A stretch of DNA of 37,255 nt from an uncultured Pseudomonadota bacterium (GTDB lineage Bacteria; Pseudomonadota; Gammaproteobacteria; Burkholderiales; CAIKXV01). Position 1 is the first letter of the stretch, and each line of letters opens with the position of its first letter. Shown one piece after another: positions 1 through 7,858 of the stretch. Location: the NCBI GenBank assembly GCA_903831455.1, contig CAIKXV010000109.1, forward strand, positions 1 through 37,255, given 5' to 3'. The notes beneath the pieces are model-generated. The model did no database searches. It saw only the letters and a list, made by a program, of their open reading frames with translations, and had not been told where the DNA came from. Made by a program: the position numbers and the translations under genes.

Positions 1-600
1 CTCACCGCGGATTTCCTGCCCGGCGTGATCGCGACCATGGCCAGCCGGTATCCGGGCGTTCGCATCGACGTGCGGATCGCCGGGTCGGCCGCGGCGGCTG
101 CCACGGTGGAGGCGGGTGACGCCGACGTGGCGATCGGCTTCGTCCTGCGCCGCTCGACGCAACTGCGGCAGGTCGCGGTGGGTCGCTTCGCGCTGGGAGC
201 CCTGGTGAGCCCGGATCATCCGCTGGCCGGTTCGTCCAGCGTCTCCTTCGCCGAGTGCGCCCGCCACGCGCTGGTCATGCCTGGCCCTGCACTGTCGCTT
301 CACTGGGAACTTGCCCCGCTGGTCGCCGCCTGCCGACGTCCGCTGCAGACCGTCGTCGAGACCGAGTCGCTGGAACTCATGAAGGAGCTCGCCGCGCGCG
401 GCATCGGGATCGCCTTCGTCAACGCGTTCGGAATCGAGCGCGACGTGCAGGCAGGGCGCCTGCGTCACCTCGCGCTGCGCGCGGTCGCGCCGTCGGACCT
501 GGGGGCCTACGTGCGCGCAGGCCGTACCCTCCCGCCCGCGGTCGACGCGTTCACGCGGGTGGTCGCCGAGGCCATCGAGGCCCGGGAACAGGCCGCCTGA
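1..600 (+). CDS. LysR-type transcriptional regulator, C-terminal part (5' end outside window)
   Basis: The frame is already open at base 1 and runs to TGA at 598-600, so this is the 3' part of a gene that starts before the window. The visible ~199 residues match the LysR effector-binding (periplasmic-binding-protein-like) domain. They open with the typical LPGVIATMASRYPGV stretch and have the usual two-lobe pattern, including a hinge-like segment around VVETESLELMKELAARG and then GIAFVNAFGIE. The DNA-binding helix-turn-helix is not in view. LysR proteins usually control a neighbouring gene, so the Bug protein at 844 or the catabolic genes beyond are plausible targets, but no operator could be identified. 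Family assignment is good; effector and target are unknown. Confidence 0.85.
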   Translation, partial: LTADFLPGVIATMASRYPGVRIDVRIAGSAAAAATVEAGDADVAIGFVLRRSTQLRQVAVGRFALGALVSPDHPLAGSSSVSFAECARHALVMPGPALSLHWELAPLVAACRRPLQTVVETESLELMKELAARGIGIAFVNAFGIERDVQAGRLRHLALRAVAPSDLGAYVRAGRTLPPAVDAFTRVVAEAIEAREQAA

Positions 601-843
601 GCACGGGGGCGGCCGCCGCGACGTCGTGATGCCGCAATGGCAGCACCCCGTCCCGTTTTATGTGCTACCCGGCGAGTCGGCGCGCTTCCTACACTCGCAC
701 GATGGTGCGTGTCGCGGCGCGAGCCGGTGCCCGCTTCGGGCAGGGCCTGCAGAACGGCCCGCCCCCCACCGGCTGGCCCGCCACGGCCGGTGCGCCCGGC
801 CCTCGCAGCCGTCCCTTCCGTCCCCCGTCCAGGAGTCGTCCGC

Positions 844-1893
844 ATGGTCAGCGCCCCCCTTGTCGTCCGCATCGCCCGCAGCCTGTCGCGCATGCCCCTG
901 ACCGTCCGCGGCGCCTCGCTCGCATCGGCGGTCGTCGCCGTGGTGGTCGCGACCGCCTCGGGAGCGCCGCTCGCACAGCCGGCCACCGGCCCGGGCGGAT
1001 TTCCCGCCAAACCGCTGCGCGTGGTCGTACCCGCCGCCGCAGGCAGCCTCACCGACCCGGTCGCCCGAGTGGTGAGCGACGAGCTCGCGCGCCGCACCGG
1101 CCAGACCTGGACGATCGACAACCGACCCGGCGCGGGCGGCATGATCGGCTCGGAGGCGGTCGCCCGGGCGGCACCGGACGGCTACACCCTTCTGTTCTCG
1201 GCCAACAACCTGATCATCACGCCCAGCCTGTTCAGCAAGGTGCCCTATCGCGTGCTGGAAGACTTCACGCCGATCGCGCTGGTCGGCCGGGGCGACAACC
1301 TGCTGGTCGCCGCCTCGGCCTCGGGCATCCGCTCGATCAAGGACCTGGTGGCCCGCGCGAAGGGCCCACAGGGAACGCTCGACTACACCTCGCCGCTGAT
1401 CGGCTCGGCAGCCCACCTGACCGTGGAGCTGTTCCGATCCAGCGCGGGCATCCCGCTCAACCACGTGGCCTACAAGGACGCCACCCAGGGCACCTCGGAC
1501 ACGCTGTCGGGCCGGATCCCCGTCAACATCATGGGCGTCTCGACGGCCCTGCCGCATATCCGCGCCGGTCGCCTGGTACCCCTGGCCTGGACCGGGGCAC
1601 GCCGCCATCCGGACATCCCGGATACGCCGACCTTCGCCGAGGCCGGCTATCCCGCCGTGCATCTGGGCCTGTGGTTCGGCTACTTCGGCCCGGCGAAGCT
1701 TGCCCCCGCCCTGGTGACCTTCCTCGACCAGCAGGTCGCCGCCGCGATGAAGGCCTCGGCCGTGGTCGACAAGCTCGCCGGCCTGAGCATCGAGCCCGCC
1801 ACCGGCGGAGCCCGAATGCTCGGTGACCTGATGGCGAAGGAGTTCCCGATCTACGCGAAGGTCGTGGCGGAGGCGGGCATCAAGCTCGACTGA
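844..1893 (+). CDS. Bug/TctC-family tripartite tricarboxylate transporter substrate-binding protein
   Basis: A periplasmic solute receptor of the Bug family, 349 aa. The frame is open upstream to 637, but ATG 844 is preceded by AGGAG at 831-835 with 8-nt spacing and begins a plausible signal peptide (hydrophobic SLASAVVAVVVATASG, about residues 30-45). The mature part carries the family landmarks: FPAKPLRVVVP near its start, IDNRPGAGG, ARAAPDGYT, VAYKDATQGTSD and a C-terminal FPIYAKVVAEAGIKLD. Bug proteins bind small carboxylates or amino acids; the ligand cannot be read from sequence. No membrane partner genes are adjacent, so it may be an orphan receptor that uses the TctAB pair at 7859-9833 or one elsewhere. 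It follows the LysR gene by about 240 nt. Confidence 0.9.
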   Translation: MVSAPLVVRIARSLSRMPLTVRGASLASAVVAVVVATASGAPLAQPATGPGGFPAKPLRVVVPAAAGSLTDPVARVVSDELARRTGQTWTIDNRPGAGGMIGSEAVARAAPDGYTLLFSANNLIITPSLFSKVPYRVLEDFTPIALVGRGDNLLVAASASGIRSIKDLVARAKGPQGTLDYTSPLIGSAAHLTVELFRSSAGIPLNHVAYKDATQGTSDTLSGRIPVNIMGVSTALPHIRAGRLVPLAWTGARRHPDIPDTPTFAEAGYPAVHLGLWFGYFGPAKLAPALVTFLDQQVAAAMKASAVVDKLAGLSIEPATGGARMLGDLMAKEFPIYAKVVAEAGIKLD

Positions 1894-1951
1894 GGCCCGC
1901 CGCGCCCGGCCCCCGCACCGCGTTCGTCCTCCCTCCGGAGTCCGTCCGACG

Positions 1952-2455
1952 ATGACCGACACGATGCCGCCCCCACGCTGGCGAGGCGAGCTGCTGCACA
2001 TCCACATCGCGCCGTCCGCCTCCTACGAGATGGAGGCGCTCGAGGAGGCGACCCTGGTGGCGGGGCGCGGCATCGAGGGCGACCGCTACTTCCTCGGCAC
2101 CGGCACCTACTCCGGGCTGCCGGCGGTACGGGACGTGACGTTGATCGAGGTCGAGGTGCTGGAGGCGATCGCGCGCAACGACCCCCCGCTCCAGGACTCG
2201 GCGATGGTCATCGACCCGGCCGAACATCGCCGCAACCTGACCGTGCGCGGCGTGCCGCTGGCGCATCTGGTCGGCACGCGCTTTCGCATCGGCGACACCA
2301 TCCTTCGCGGCGCGCGGCTGAATTTCCCTTGCCGCTATCTCGAGCAGTTGCTGGGGCGTCCGGTCTACCTGCCGCTGTACAACCGCGCAGGGCTCAACTG
2401 CGCGATCGAGCAGGGCGGCTCGATTCGCATCGGCGACCGAATCGAACCCCTCTGA
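1952..2455 (+). CDS. MOSC domain-containing protein
   Basis: A 167-aa protein that is essentially one MOSC domain, the fold related to the molybdenum cofactor sulfurase C-terminus. Visible family features are the early GRGIEGDRYFLGTGTYSG segment, the central NLTVRGVPLAHLVG block, and the conserved cysteine in LNFPCRYLEQL near residue 130. ATG 1952 follows a GGAG-containing stretch at about 1936-1940. MOSC proteins are thought to handle sulfur or molybdenum-cofactor-linked chemistry; the exact reaction here is unknown. The next gene, an FAD/[2Fe-2S] reductase, begins only about 33 nt after the stop. Proteins in which a MOSC domain is fused to such a reductase are known, so the two genes may form one redox pair. 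Confidence 0.88.
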   Translation: MTDTMPPPRWRGELLHIHIAPSASYEMEALEEATLVAGRGIEGDRYFLGTGTYSGLPAVRDVTLIEVEVLEAIARNDPPLQDSAMVIDPAEHRRNLTVRGVPLAHLVGTRFRIGDTILRGARLNFPCRYLEQLLGRPVYLPLYNRAGLNCAIEQGGSIRIGDRIEPL

Positions 2456-2488
2456 ACGGGCAACGCGCGCGTGTCACCCCGCCTCATC

Positions 2489-3430
2489 ATGAAGCTGTCG
2501 GTCGTGGCGACCGCAGCGCTGGGCGACGACGTCCTGGAGGTCGTGTTCCGCCATCCGCGACGCCCTGCGCTGCCCGCCCCGGAGCCGGGATCGCACGTCG
2601 ACCTGCACCTGCCCGACGGCCGGGTGCGGCAGTACTCGCTCTGCGGCGATCCGGACGACGACGGCACCTACACGATCGCGGTCCGGCGGGAACGCGGCGG
2701 ACGCGGCGGCTCGGCCTGGATCCATGACCACCTCGTGCCTGGCGCGCTCGTTCCGGTCAGCGCACCGCGCAACCATTTCCCGCTCGCCACCGAGGCTCGG
2801 CACCACGTGCTGGTCGCCGGCGGCATCGGCATCACCCCGATCGCGGCCATGGCGCAGCACCTCGCCCGGAGGGGCAGCTCGTTCGAGCTGCACTACTGCG
2901 CCCGCGGCCAGGCCCATGCCCCGCTGCTCGAACGACTGCGGGTGGTCTGCGGCGAGCGCCTTCAGACCTGGTTCTCGCAGGGCCCGCAGCCTCGTCGCCT
3001 CGACCTCTCCCGATTCGACGCGGCACCGCCCCCGGGCACCCACCTGTACGCCTGCGGCCCCGCACGACTGCTCGATGCGCTCGGCGCGGCGACGACCCGA
3101 TGGCCGCGGGACGCCGTGCACATGGAGCGCTTCGAGCCGCTGGCCGACGGGGACTTCGTCCCGGAGCCCTTCGAGGTGCAACTCGCCTCCAGCGGCGCGG
3201 TGCTCGACGTGCCCGCGGGACGCAGCCTGCTCGACGTGCTGCGCGAGCACGGGTTCATGCTGCCCTCCTCGTGCGGCATCGGCGTGTGCGGCACCTGCGA
3301 ATGCGGCTTTCGCATCCCGGGCGAGGGCAGCGTCATCCACCGGGACGTGGTACTCGCCCCGGGTGATCGCGACCGACGCCTGATGCCCTGCGTGTCACGC
3401 GGCCGCGGACGGCTCGTGATCGACCTCTGA
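2489..3430 (+). CDS. PDR/VanB-type ferredoxin reductase (FMN/NAD/[2Fe-2S])
   Basis: A soluble electron-transfer reductase of the phthalate dioxygenase reductase/VanB type, 313 aa from ATG 2489; GTG 2471 would add six residues and neither start has a clear ribosome site. The order is flavin domain first (RQYSLCGDP is the flavin-binding RxYS motif, near residue 50), then the NAD domain (VLVAGGIGITPIAAMA, then YACGP), then a C-terminal plant-type [2Fe-2S] domain. Its cysteines are C262, C267, C270 and C301 (CGIGVCGTC plus a later Cys). Such reductases pass electrons from NAD(P)H straight to an oxygenase. It could serve the dioxygenase at 14013 or be the partner of the adjacent MOSC protein. It converges with the UbiD gene. 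Confidence 0.9.
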   Translation: MKLSVVATAALGDDVLEVVFRHPRRPALPAPEPGSHVDLHLPDGRVRQYSLCGDPDDDGTYTIAVRRERGGRGGSAWIHDHLVPGALVPVSAPRNHFPLATEARHHVLVAGGIGITPIAAMAQHLARRGSSFELHYCARGQAHAPLLERLRVVCGERLQTWFSQGPQPRRLDLSRFDAAPPPGTHLYACGPARLLDALGAATTRWPRDAVHMERFEPLADGDFVPEPFEVQLASSGAVLDVPAGRSLLDVLREHGFMLPSSCGIGVCGTCECGFRIPGEGSVIHRDVVLAPGDRDRRLMPCVSRGRGRLVIDL

Positions 3431-3437
3431 ACGCTAC

Positions 3438-3454
3438 GCCGGCGCCCCGCCGGC
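3438..3454. terminator. Short GC hairpin between convergent genes
   Basis: GCCGGC (3438-3443) and GCCGGC (3449-3454) can pair across a 5-nt loop. The hairpin sits in the 25-nt gap between the stops of the PDR reductase (plus) and UbiD (minus), where a bidirectional terminator would be expected. There is no T-tract, so intrinsic termination is uncertain. Confidence 0.35.
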
Positions 3455-3455
3455 C

Positions 3456-5273
3456 TCAGCGCCGCTTCGCAGCCCCGCGACGCACGCCCTTCGCCGCCTT
3501 CGCCGTGGCCGTCTTTCGCGACGCAGCCCGACGCGCGGGCGGCCGTGCTGCCGGCTCGGACGGCGCCCATGAATCGCCCCAGACGTCGCGCACCTCGGTG
3601 TTCATCTTCACGTCGTTGCGGCGCTGCTTCGCGATCAGCTCGCCGGTCACGAAGTAGTCGCCGCGCACCGCGAGTTCGGCGGCGCGATCGAAGGCCGGCG
3701 ACCACTCGCCCAGCGAGTAGCCGAACCACGGCGCCTGCGGCTTGAGGGCGGGCAGGCCGAGCTCCTCCCAGATCTGCTTCGCCCGCTCCATGTACTCGCG
3801 CTTGGGCAGCGAGATCGGCGGGAACTTCTCCTTGAGCGTGGCGTCGATCAGCACGGACGCATCCGTGCCGCCGTTGCGCTTGCTGCGCGGGCCATGGCCC
3901 TGGTCGCGATGGGCGAGGATCTCGATGTCGAGCGCAGGGTTCGCGCGATAGGACATCGCCCACAGCAGCGCGTCGGCATTGTCCGGATCGATGTCCTCGT
4001 TGACCGCGATCACGTACTTGCCCGCTGCCCGGTGCAGCGAGGCCGCGCCGTACATCGCGCGCCAGATTTCGTTCCTGGGGGTGTTGCCGTCCATGATCAG
4101 CGCGACCACCTTGCGCAGGTTGGTCAGCGGCTCGTGCATCACCACCCGCTTCACCCCCTGGATGCCGAGCACGTTCTTCAGGTGGTTGTGGAACAGCGGC
4201 TCCATCGCCACCCGCTTGATCAGGCTCGACTCGCTGGGCGTGACCTGGGAGATGATCGAGGTGAGGATCGCGTTCTTCTTGCGCGTGATGCAGGTCACGT
4301 CCATGAACGCGTTGAATTCCTGCAGGTTCACGTGTCCGTGCGACTCGCCGAAGGGCGCTTCGGGCTCCAGCCACTCGGTGTTGATGTAGCCCTCGATCAC
4401 GATCTCCGCCTCGGCCGGCACCAGCAGGTCGACCGTCTTCGCGCGGGTCACGTTGACCGGACCGCCGACCAGCCCGCCGGCGACGTCGAATTCGTCGACC
4501 GTCTCGGGCAGCTTCTGCACCGAGGTGAAGGTGATGCACGGAGGCGCGCCGAGCACGACCGCGGCGGGCAACCTCTCGCCACGGGCGCGCGCCTTCTCCC
4601 AGTGCAGGTAGATGCCCGGACGCAGTTCGAGCGACGGATTCATGCCCAGGCGCCGCCGGCTCTTCACCTGGCCGCGGTAGTTGCCCATGTTCTGGACGCC
4701 GGTCTCCGGATCCTTCGTGATGTACTGCGAGAGCGTGGTGTAGGGCGCGTTGTCCCAGCCGGGCGTGGAGATCGGCACCGGGATCGAGTCCAGGCCCATG
4801 CCCGGGCGATCGAGGTCGCGTCCCATGACCACCACCTCGTGGCAGGGCGCGTTGTCGACGATGCGCGGCTTGATCGGGTTGGCCGCCGCCCGCTTCCAGG
4901 TCTCGTCGATCCGGTCCAGTTCGCACCCGATGCCGATGCGATAGACCTCGCGGCTGGCCGCGAGCGCGCCCACGACCACGGGGATGTCGTACTTGCGGCC
5001 CTTGGCATCGACCACGTTGTTGAAGAGGAACGCCTTGCGCTCACGCTCCGGGATGCCGCCGCGGAATTGCCAGCGCACCAGCGGGTGCATCTCGGTGTCC
5101 TTGCAGATCGGACGATCGACGGTGACCAGCAGGCCGGCGGCGTCGAGCGCGGCGAGGTGATCGCGCAGATCCGGATAGCTGCGTGGAGGGGCCTTTGCGC
5201 TTGCGCCGCGCGTACGCGCGCCCTTCGCCGTCGCCTTGCCGCTGACCCCGCGCCCCGCGCTCTTCGCTGCCAT
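3456..5273 (-). CDS. UbiD-family (prenylated-FMN) decarboxylase with basic Lys/Ala/Arg-rich tails
   Basis: A 605-aa UbiD-family enzyme; members reversibly decarboxylate aromatic or alpha,beta-unsaturated acids using prenylated FMN. The catalytic Arg-Glu-Glu set is visible: R200 in NMGNYR, and E305 and E310 in PEAPFGESHGH, with spacing (105 and 5 residues) matching that known for Fdc1 (104 and 5). Other family blocks include DRPGMGLDSIPVP and a late YRANPALDIEI segment. ATG 5271-5273 (complement) is preceded by a strong GGGGAGG ribosome site. Both ends are unusual: about 30 residues at each terminus are rich in Lys, Arg, Ala and Gly, outside the UbiD fold. No UbiX-type flavin prenyltransferase is in the window. 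It is the last gene of the minus-strand catabolic run. Substrate unknown. Confidence 0.92.
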   Translation of the reverse strand: MAAKSAGRGVSGKATAKGARTRGASAKAPPRSYPDLRDHLAALDAAGLLVTVDRPICKDTEMHPLVRWQFRGGIPERERKAFLFNNVVDAKGRKYDIPVVVGALAASREVYRIGIGCELDRIDETWKRAAANPIKPRIVDNAPCHEVVVMGRDLDRPGMGLDSIPVPISTPGWDNAPYTTLSQYITKDPETGVQNMGNYRGQVKSRRRLGMNPSLELRPGIYLHWEKARARGERLPAAVVLGAPPCITFTSVQKLPETVDEFDVAGGLVGGPVNVTRAKTVDLLVPAEAEIVIEGYINTEWLEPEAPFGESHGHVNLQEFNAFMDVTCITRKKNAILTSIISQVTPSESSLIKRVAMEPLFHNHLKNVLGIQGVKRVVMHEPLTNLRKVVALIMDGNTPRNEIWRAMYGAASLHRAAGKYVIAVNEDIDPDNADALLWAMSYRANPALDIEILAHRDQGHGPRSKRNGGTDASVLIDATLKEKFPPISLPKREYMERAKQIWEELGLPALKPQAPWFGYSLGEWSPAFDRAAELAVRGDYFVTGELIAKQRRNDVKMNTEVRDVWGDSWAPSEPAARPPARRAASRKTATAKAAKGVRRGAAKRR

Positions 5274-5599
5274 CGATGCCTCCCCTGGAAAGTGCCGGTT
5301 ATATCAATTCCGCTGCTCGCGCGCCGTGGATCGAGCGGTGGCGGGCCTGGCCGTCGCACGCGCTCGGGCGGCCGCGGGCACCGTCCCGTGTCCGCAGGCC
5401 TGCGTGGCCAGGTCCTCCCGGCACGCTGCAGCCGCGGGCGGCGGAACGCCACCGCCGTGCACGGCGCCGTTGCTACGCCCTGTCGACCCGCGACGGCCTT
5501 GCGACCCGGGCTCGCCGGGACACCGCGGCGAGCGTCGCGCGGCCATGGCTCGGACGATTCCGGGCGGGTTGCCGAGCGGAGCGGCGTCGGCGAAGGGCG
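5274..5599. other. 326-nt intergenic region upstream of UbiD, no gene seen
   Basis: This stretch separates the UbiD start from the stop of the upstream Bug gene on the same strand. Open frames here are GC-driven and show no recognisable protein. On the minus strand it holds a TATAAC -10-like hexamer (5298-5303) about 25 nt before the UbiD start but no good -35. UbiD may therefore have its own promoter rather than relying only on read-through. Confidence 0.4.
5298..5303 (-). promoter_or_regulatory. Candidate -10 element for UbiD
   Basis: The complement reads TATAAC, five of six matches to the sigma-70 -10 consensus, in an unusually AT-rich patch (TTGATATAAC) of a GC-rich intergenic region. 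No convincing -35 lies at 16-18 nt, so an activator would be needed or the match is chance. Confidence 0.3.
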
Positions 5600-6706
5600 T
5601 CAATCGGGGCGAATCTTCGCCGCGCGTACCAGTTCACCCCAGCGCGCGAGCTCCGTGCGGATCTGCGCGGCGAACTGCTCGGGCGTGCTGCCGACCGGCT
5701 CCGCGCCCTCGGCGGCCAGCAGGTTGCGCATCTCCGGCGAGCCCACTGCACGGACAGACTCGGCATTGAGCCGCGCGACCACGGCCGGCGGCGTGCGCGC
5801 GGGGGCCAGCATGCCGGTCCACGAGGAGTACTCGAAGCCCGGCACTCCCGCCTCCGCGACCGTGGGCAGTTCGGGCACCACCGAGGAGCGTTTCGCGCCG
5901 GTCACCGCCAGCGCTCGCAGCTTGCCGGCGCGCACCTGCGGCAACGCGGTGGAGATGGTGGCCATGTTCACCTGCACCTCGCCGGTCATCAGCCCCTGTA
6001 CCGAGGGCGCCCCGCCCTTGTAGGGCACGTGCGTCATGCGCGTGCGGGTCATGTGCATGAACAGTTCCATCGACATGTGCGTGCCGGTGGCGGCACCGCT
6101 GGTGCCGTAGTTGAGCGCGCCCGGCTTCGCGCGGGCGAGCGCGATCAGGTCCTGCACGCTGCGCACCGGCAACGACGGATGCACCACCAGCAGGTTGGGG
6201 AACGCCGAGAGCAGCGCCACCGGCGTGAAGTCGCGCAGGCTGTCGAAGGGCAGCTTCGCGTGCAGCGCGGGGGTTGCGGTGAAGGACGCGGCAATCACCA
6301 GCAACGTATGCCCGTCGGGCGCCGCCCGGGCGACGATCTCCGTGCCGATCACGCTGCCTGCACCCGGGCGGTTGTCCACCAGCACCGGCTGTCCGAGCGC
6401 CGTGCCGAGTTGCTGGGCCAGCGGGCGGGCGACCAGGTCGGTCGAGCCTCCGGCGCTCTGCGGAACCACCAGCCTCACCGGGCGACTCGGCCAGCCCGGC
6501 TGGGCACCGGACGTGGCCGGGACGGCCAGGCCCAGGACCAGCAGCGTGATCGGCAGCGCCGCAGCGCCCCGCCGGGGATGCGCACGCCGCGACCGACGTC
6601 CGGCCTGCGGCGGGGACCCGTGCCCGCGCGCCGGGACGACGTCGCGGTCGAGGGATCGGACGCCGCGGCGGGACGGGATACGCGCCAGGCGATGGGGCCT
6701 GCACAT
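5600..6706 (-). CDS. Bug/TctC-family substrate-binding protein
   Basis: A periplasmic receptor of the Bug family, 368 aa from ATG 6704-6706 (complement), eight nt after the stop of the preceding gene. The frame stays open far upstream, but those residues overlap the neighbouring Bug gene and are not plausible. The N-terminus is long and basic for about 45 residues before a hydrophobic export segment (ALPITLLVLGLAVPATSGA), so an internal GTG start is possible. Mature landmarks: WPSRPVRLVVPQSAGGSTDLVAR, VDNRPGAG, ARAAPDGHTLL, NYGTSGAATGTHMSME, HVPYKGGAPSVQ. It lies in tandem with another Bug gene (6715-7686) and downstream of TctA, which suggests paralogous receptors serving one transporter. 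Ligand unknown. Confidence 0.88.
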   Translation of the reverse strand: MCRPHRLARIPSRRGVRSLDRDVVPARGHGSPPQAGRRSRRAHPRRGAAALPITLLVLGLAVPATSGAQPGWPSRPVRLVVPQSAGGSTDLVARPLAQQLGTALGQPVLVDNRPGAGSVIGTEIVARAAPDGHTLLVIAASFTATPALHAKLPFDSLRDFTPVALLSAFPNLLVVHPSLPVRSVQDLIALARAKPGALNYGTSGAATGTHMSMELFMHMTRTRMTHVPYKGGAPSVQGLMTGEVQVNMATISTALPQVRAGKLRALAVTGAKRSSVVPELPTVAEAGVPGFEYSSWTGMLAPARTPPAVVARLNAESVRAVGSPEMRNLLAAEGAEPVGSTPEQFAAQIRTELARWGELVRAAKIRPD

Positions 6707-6714
6707 GGTCGCGC

Positions 6715-7686
6715 TCACTCGGCGGTGAGGCCCAGCGCCTTCACCAGCTTCACGTTGTTCGTGATCGTCTCCTGGACCATGCGCCGGAATTCCTCCGGCG
6801 TCGTGACCAGGATGTCGGTCGCCTGGGCGGCCATCTGCGAGCGGGTGTCCGGCCGGTTCATCACGGCGATGACCGCCTCGCGCAACCGGACGAGGATCGG
6901 CCCCGGGGTGGCGCGCGGCGCGATGATGCCGTTCCATGCGCTGTAGCTGTAGCCCGGGACCGTCTCGGCCACCGCCGGCATGTCGGGCAGCAGCGCCGTG
7001 CGCTTGGGCAACGTCTGCGCGATCGCCCGGACCTTGCCGGTCTTGAGCAGGCCGATCACCGAGGGTGCGGGATTGATCGACCAGTGCGACTCGCCGGTCA
7101 TCACCGAGGGCACCGCCGCGCCCCCCTTGAACGGCACGTGCAGCGACTCGAAGCGGCCGAGCGAGAGCAGCAGCGCACCGGCCAGGTGGCTCTGCGAGCC
7201 CGGCCCGGCCGAGGCCATGTTGATCGCCCCCTTGCGGGCGCGGGCCATGTCGATCAGCTCGGCCACGCTGCCGATGCCCGACGAGGGACTCACCACCAGC
7301 ACGTTGGGCGTGACCCCGATCGTGGTGATGTACTCGAAATCCTTCATCGGGTCGAACGGCTGGCGCCGCTGCACGAACGGCGCGACCGTCAACGCGGGCG
7401 GCGAGGCGAAGATGACCGTGTAGCCGTCGGGGTTGGCATTGCGGCCGATCTCCATGCCGAGCGTCCCCCCTGCCCCCGGCCGGTTGTCGATGATCACCTG
7501 CTGGCCGAGCGTCTCACCCAGGCCATGGGCGACGATGCGGCCGAGCGTGTCCGTGCCGCTGCCCGGCGCGTTGGGCATGATCATCCGGACCGGCTTGAGC
7601 GGATAGCCGCGCGGGGCCTCTGCGGCCAGCGCCAGGGCTGGCGTCATGCAGGCGAGCGCCGCCGCGGCAGCGATGACAGGCTTCAT
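6715..7686 (-). CDS. Bug/TctC-family substrate-binding protein
   Basis: A 323-aa periplasmic receptor with a clean signal peptide (MKPVIAAAAALACMTPALALAAEA). Family landmarks follow in order: YPLKPVRMIMPNAPGSGTDT, IDNRPGAGGTLGMEIG, NANPDGYTVIFASPP, NMASAGPGSQSHLAG, HVPFKGGAAVPSVMTGE and a C-terminal VKLVKALGLTAE. ATG at 7684-7686 (complement) is preceded by GGAGGACGCCC, a good ribosome site. It follows TctA by about 170 nt, consistent with this being the receptor component of the TctABC set at 6715-9833. The substrate is expected to be a carboxylate but cannot be determined. Confidence 0.92.
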   Translation of the reverse strand: MKPVIAAAAALACMTPALALAAEAPRGYPLKPVRMIMPNAPGSGTDTLGRIVAHGLGETLGQQVIIDNRPGAGGTLGMEIGRNANPDGYTVIFASPPALTVAPFVQRRQPFDPMKDFEYITTIGVTPNVLVVSPSSGIGSVAELIDMARARKGAINMASAGPGSQSHLAGALLLSLGRFESLHVPFKGGAAVPSVMTGESHWSINPAPSVIGLLKTGKVRAIAQTLPKRTALLPDMPAVAETVPGYSYSAWNGIIAPRATPGPILVRLREAVIAVMNRPDTRSQMAAQATDILVTTPEEFRRMVQETITNNVKLVKALGLTAE

Positions 7687-7858
7687 GGGCGTCCTCCGAG
7701 GGGGTGAGCAGCCCCGCTGCAGGTCTCGCGGCCCCCCGGTTCATTCGGGAGAGGGGGAGCCGCACGACCAGCCCGACCGGGCGCGGGTGCCGACGCGAAC
7801 GCGCCGTGCCCCCGCTGCTGTCTCATGACGTAAGGATAACGCCAGCGGAATCGACGTG

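Noticed and set aside
3894-6023. Long plus-strand open frame of about 700 codons opposite UbiD
   Set aside because: It is an antisense shadow: Arg/His/Asp-rich, with no family features, lying over a convincing UbiD gene and into a Bug gene.
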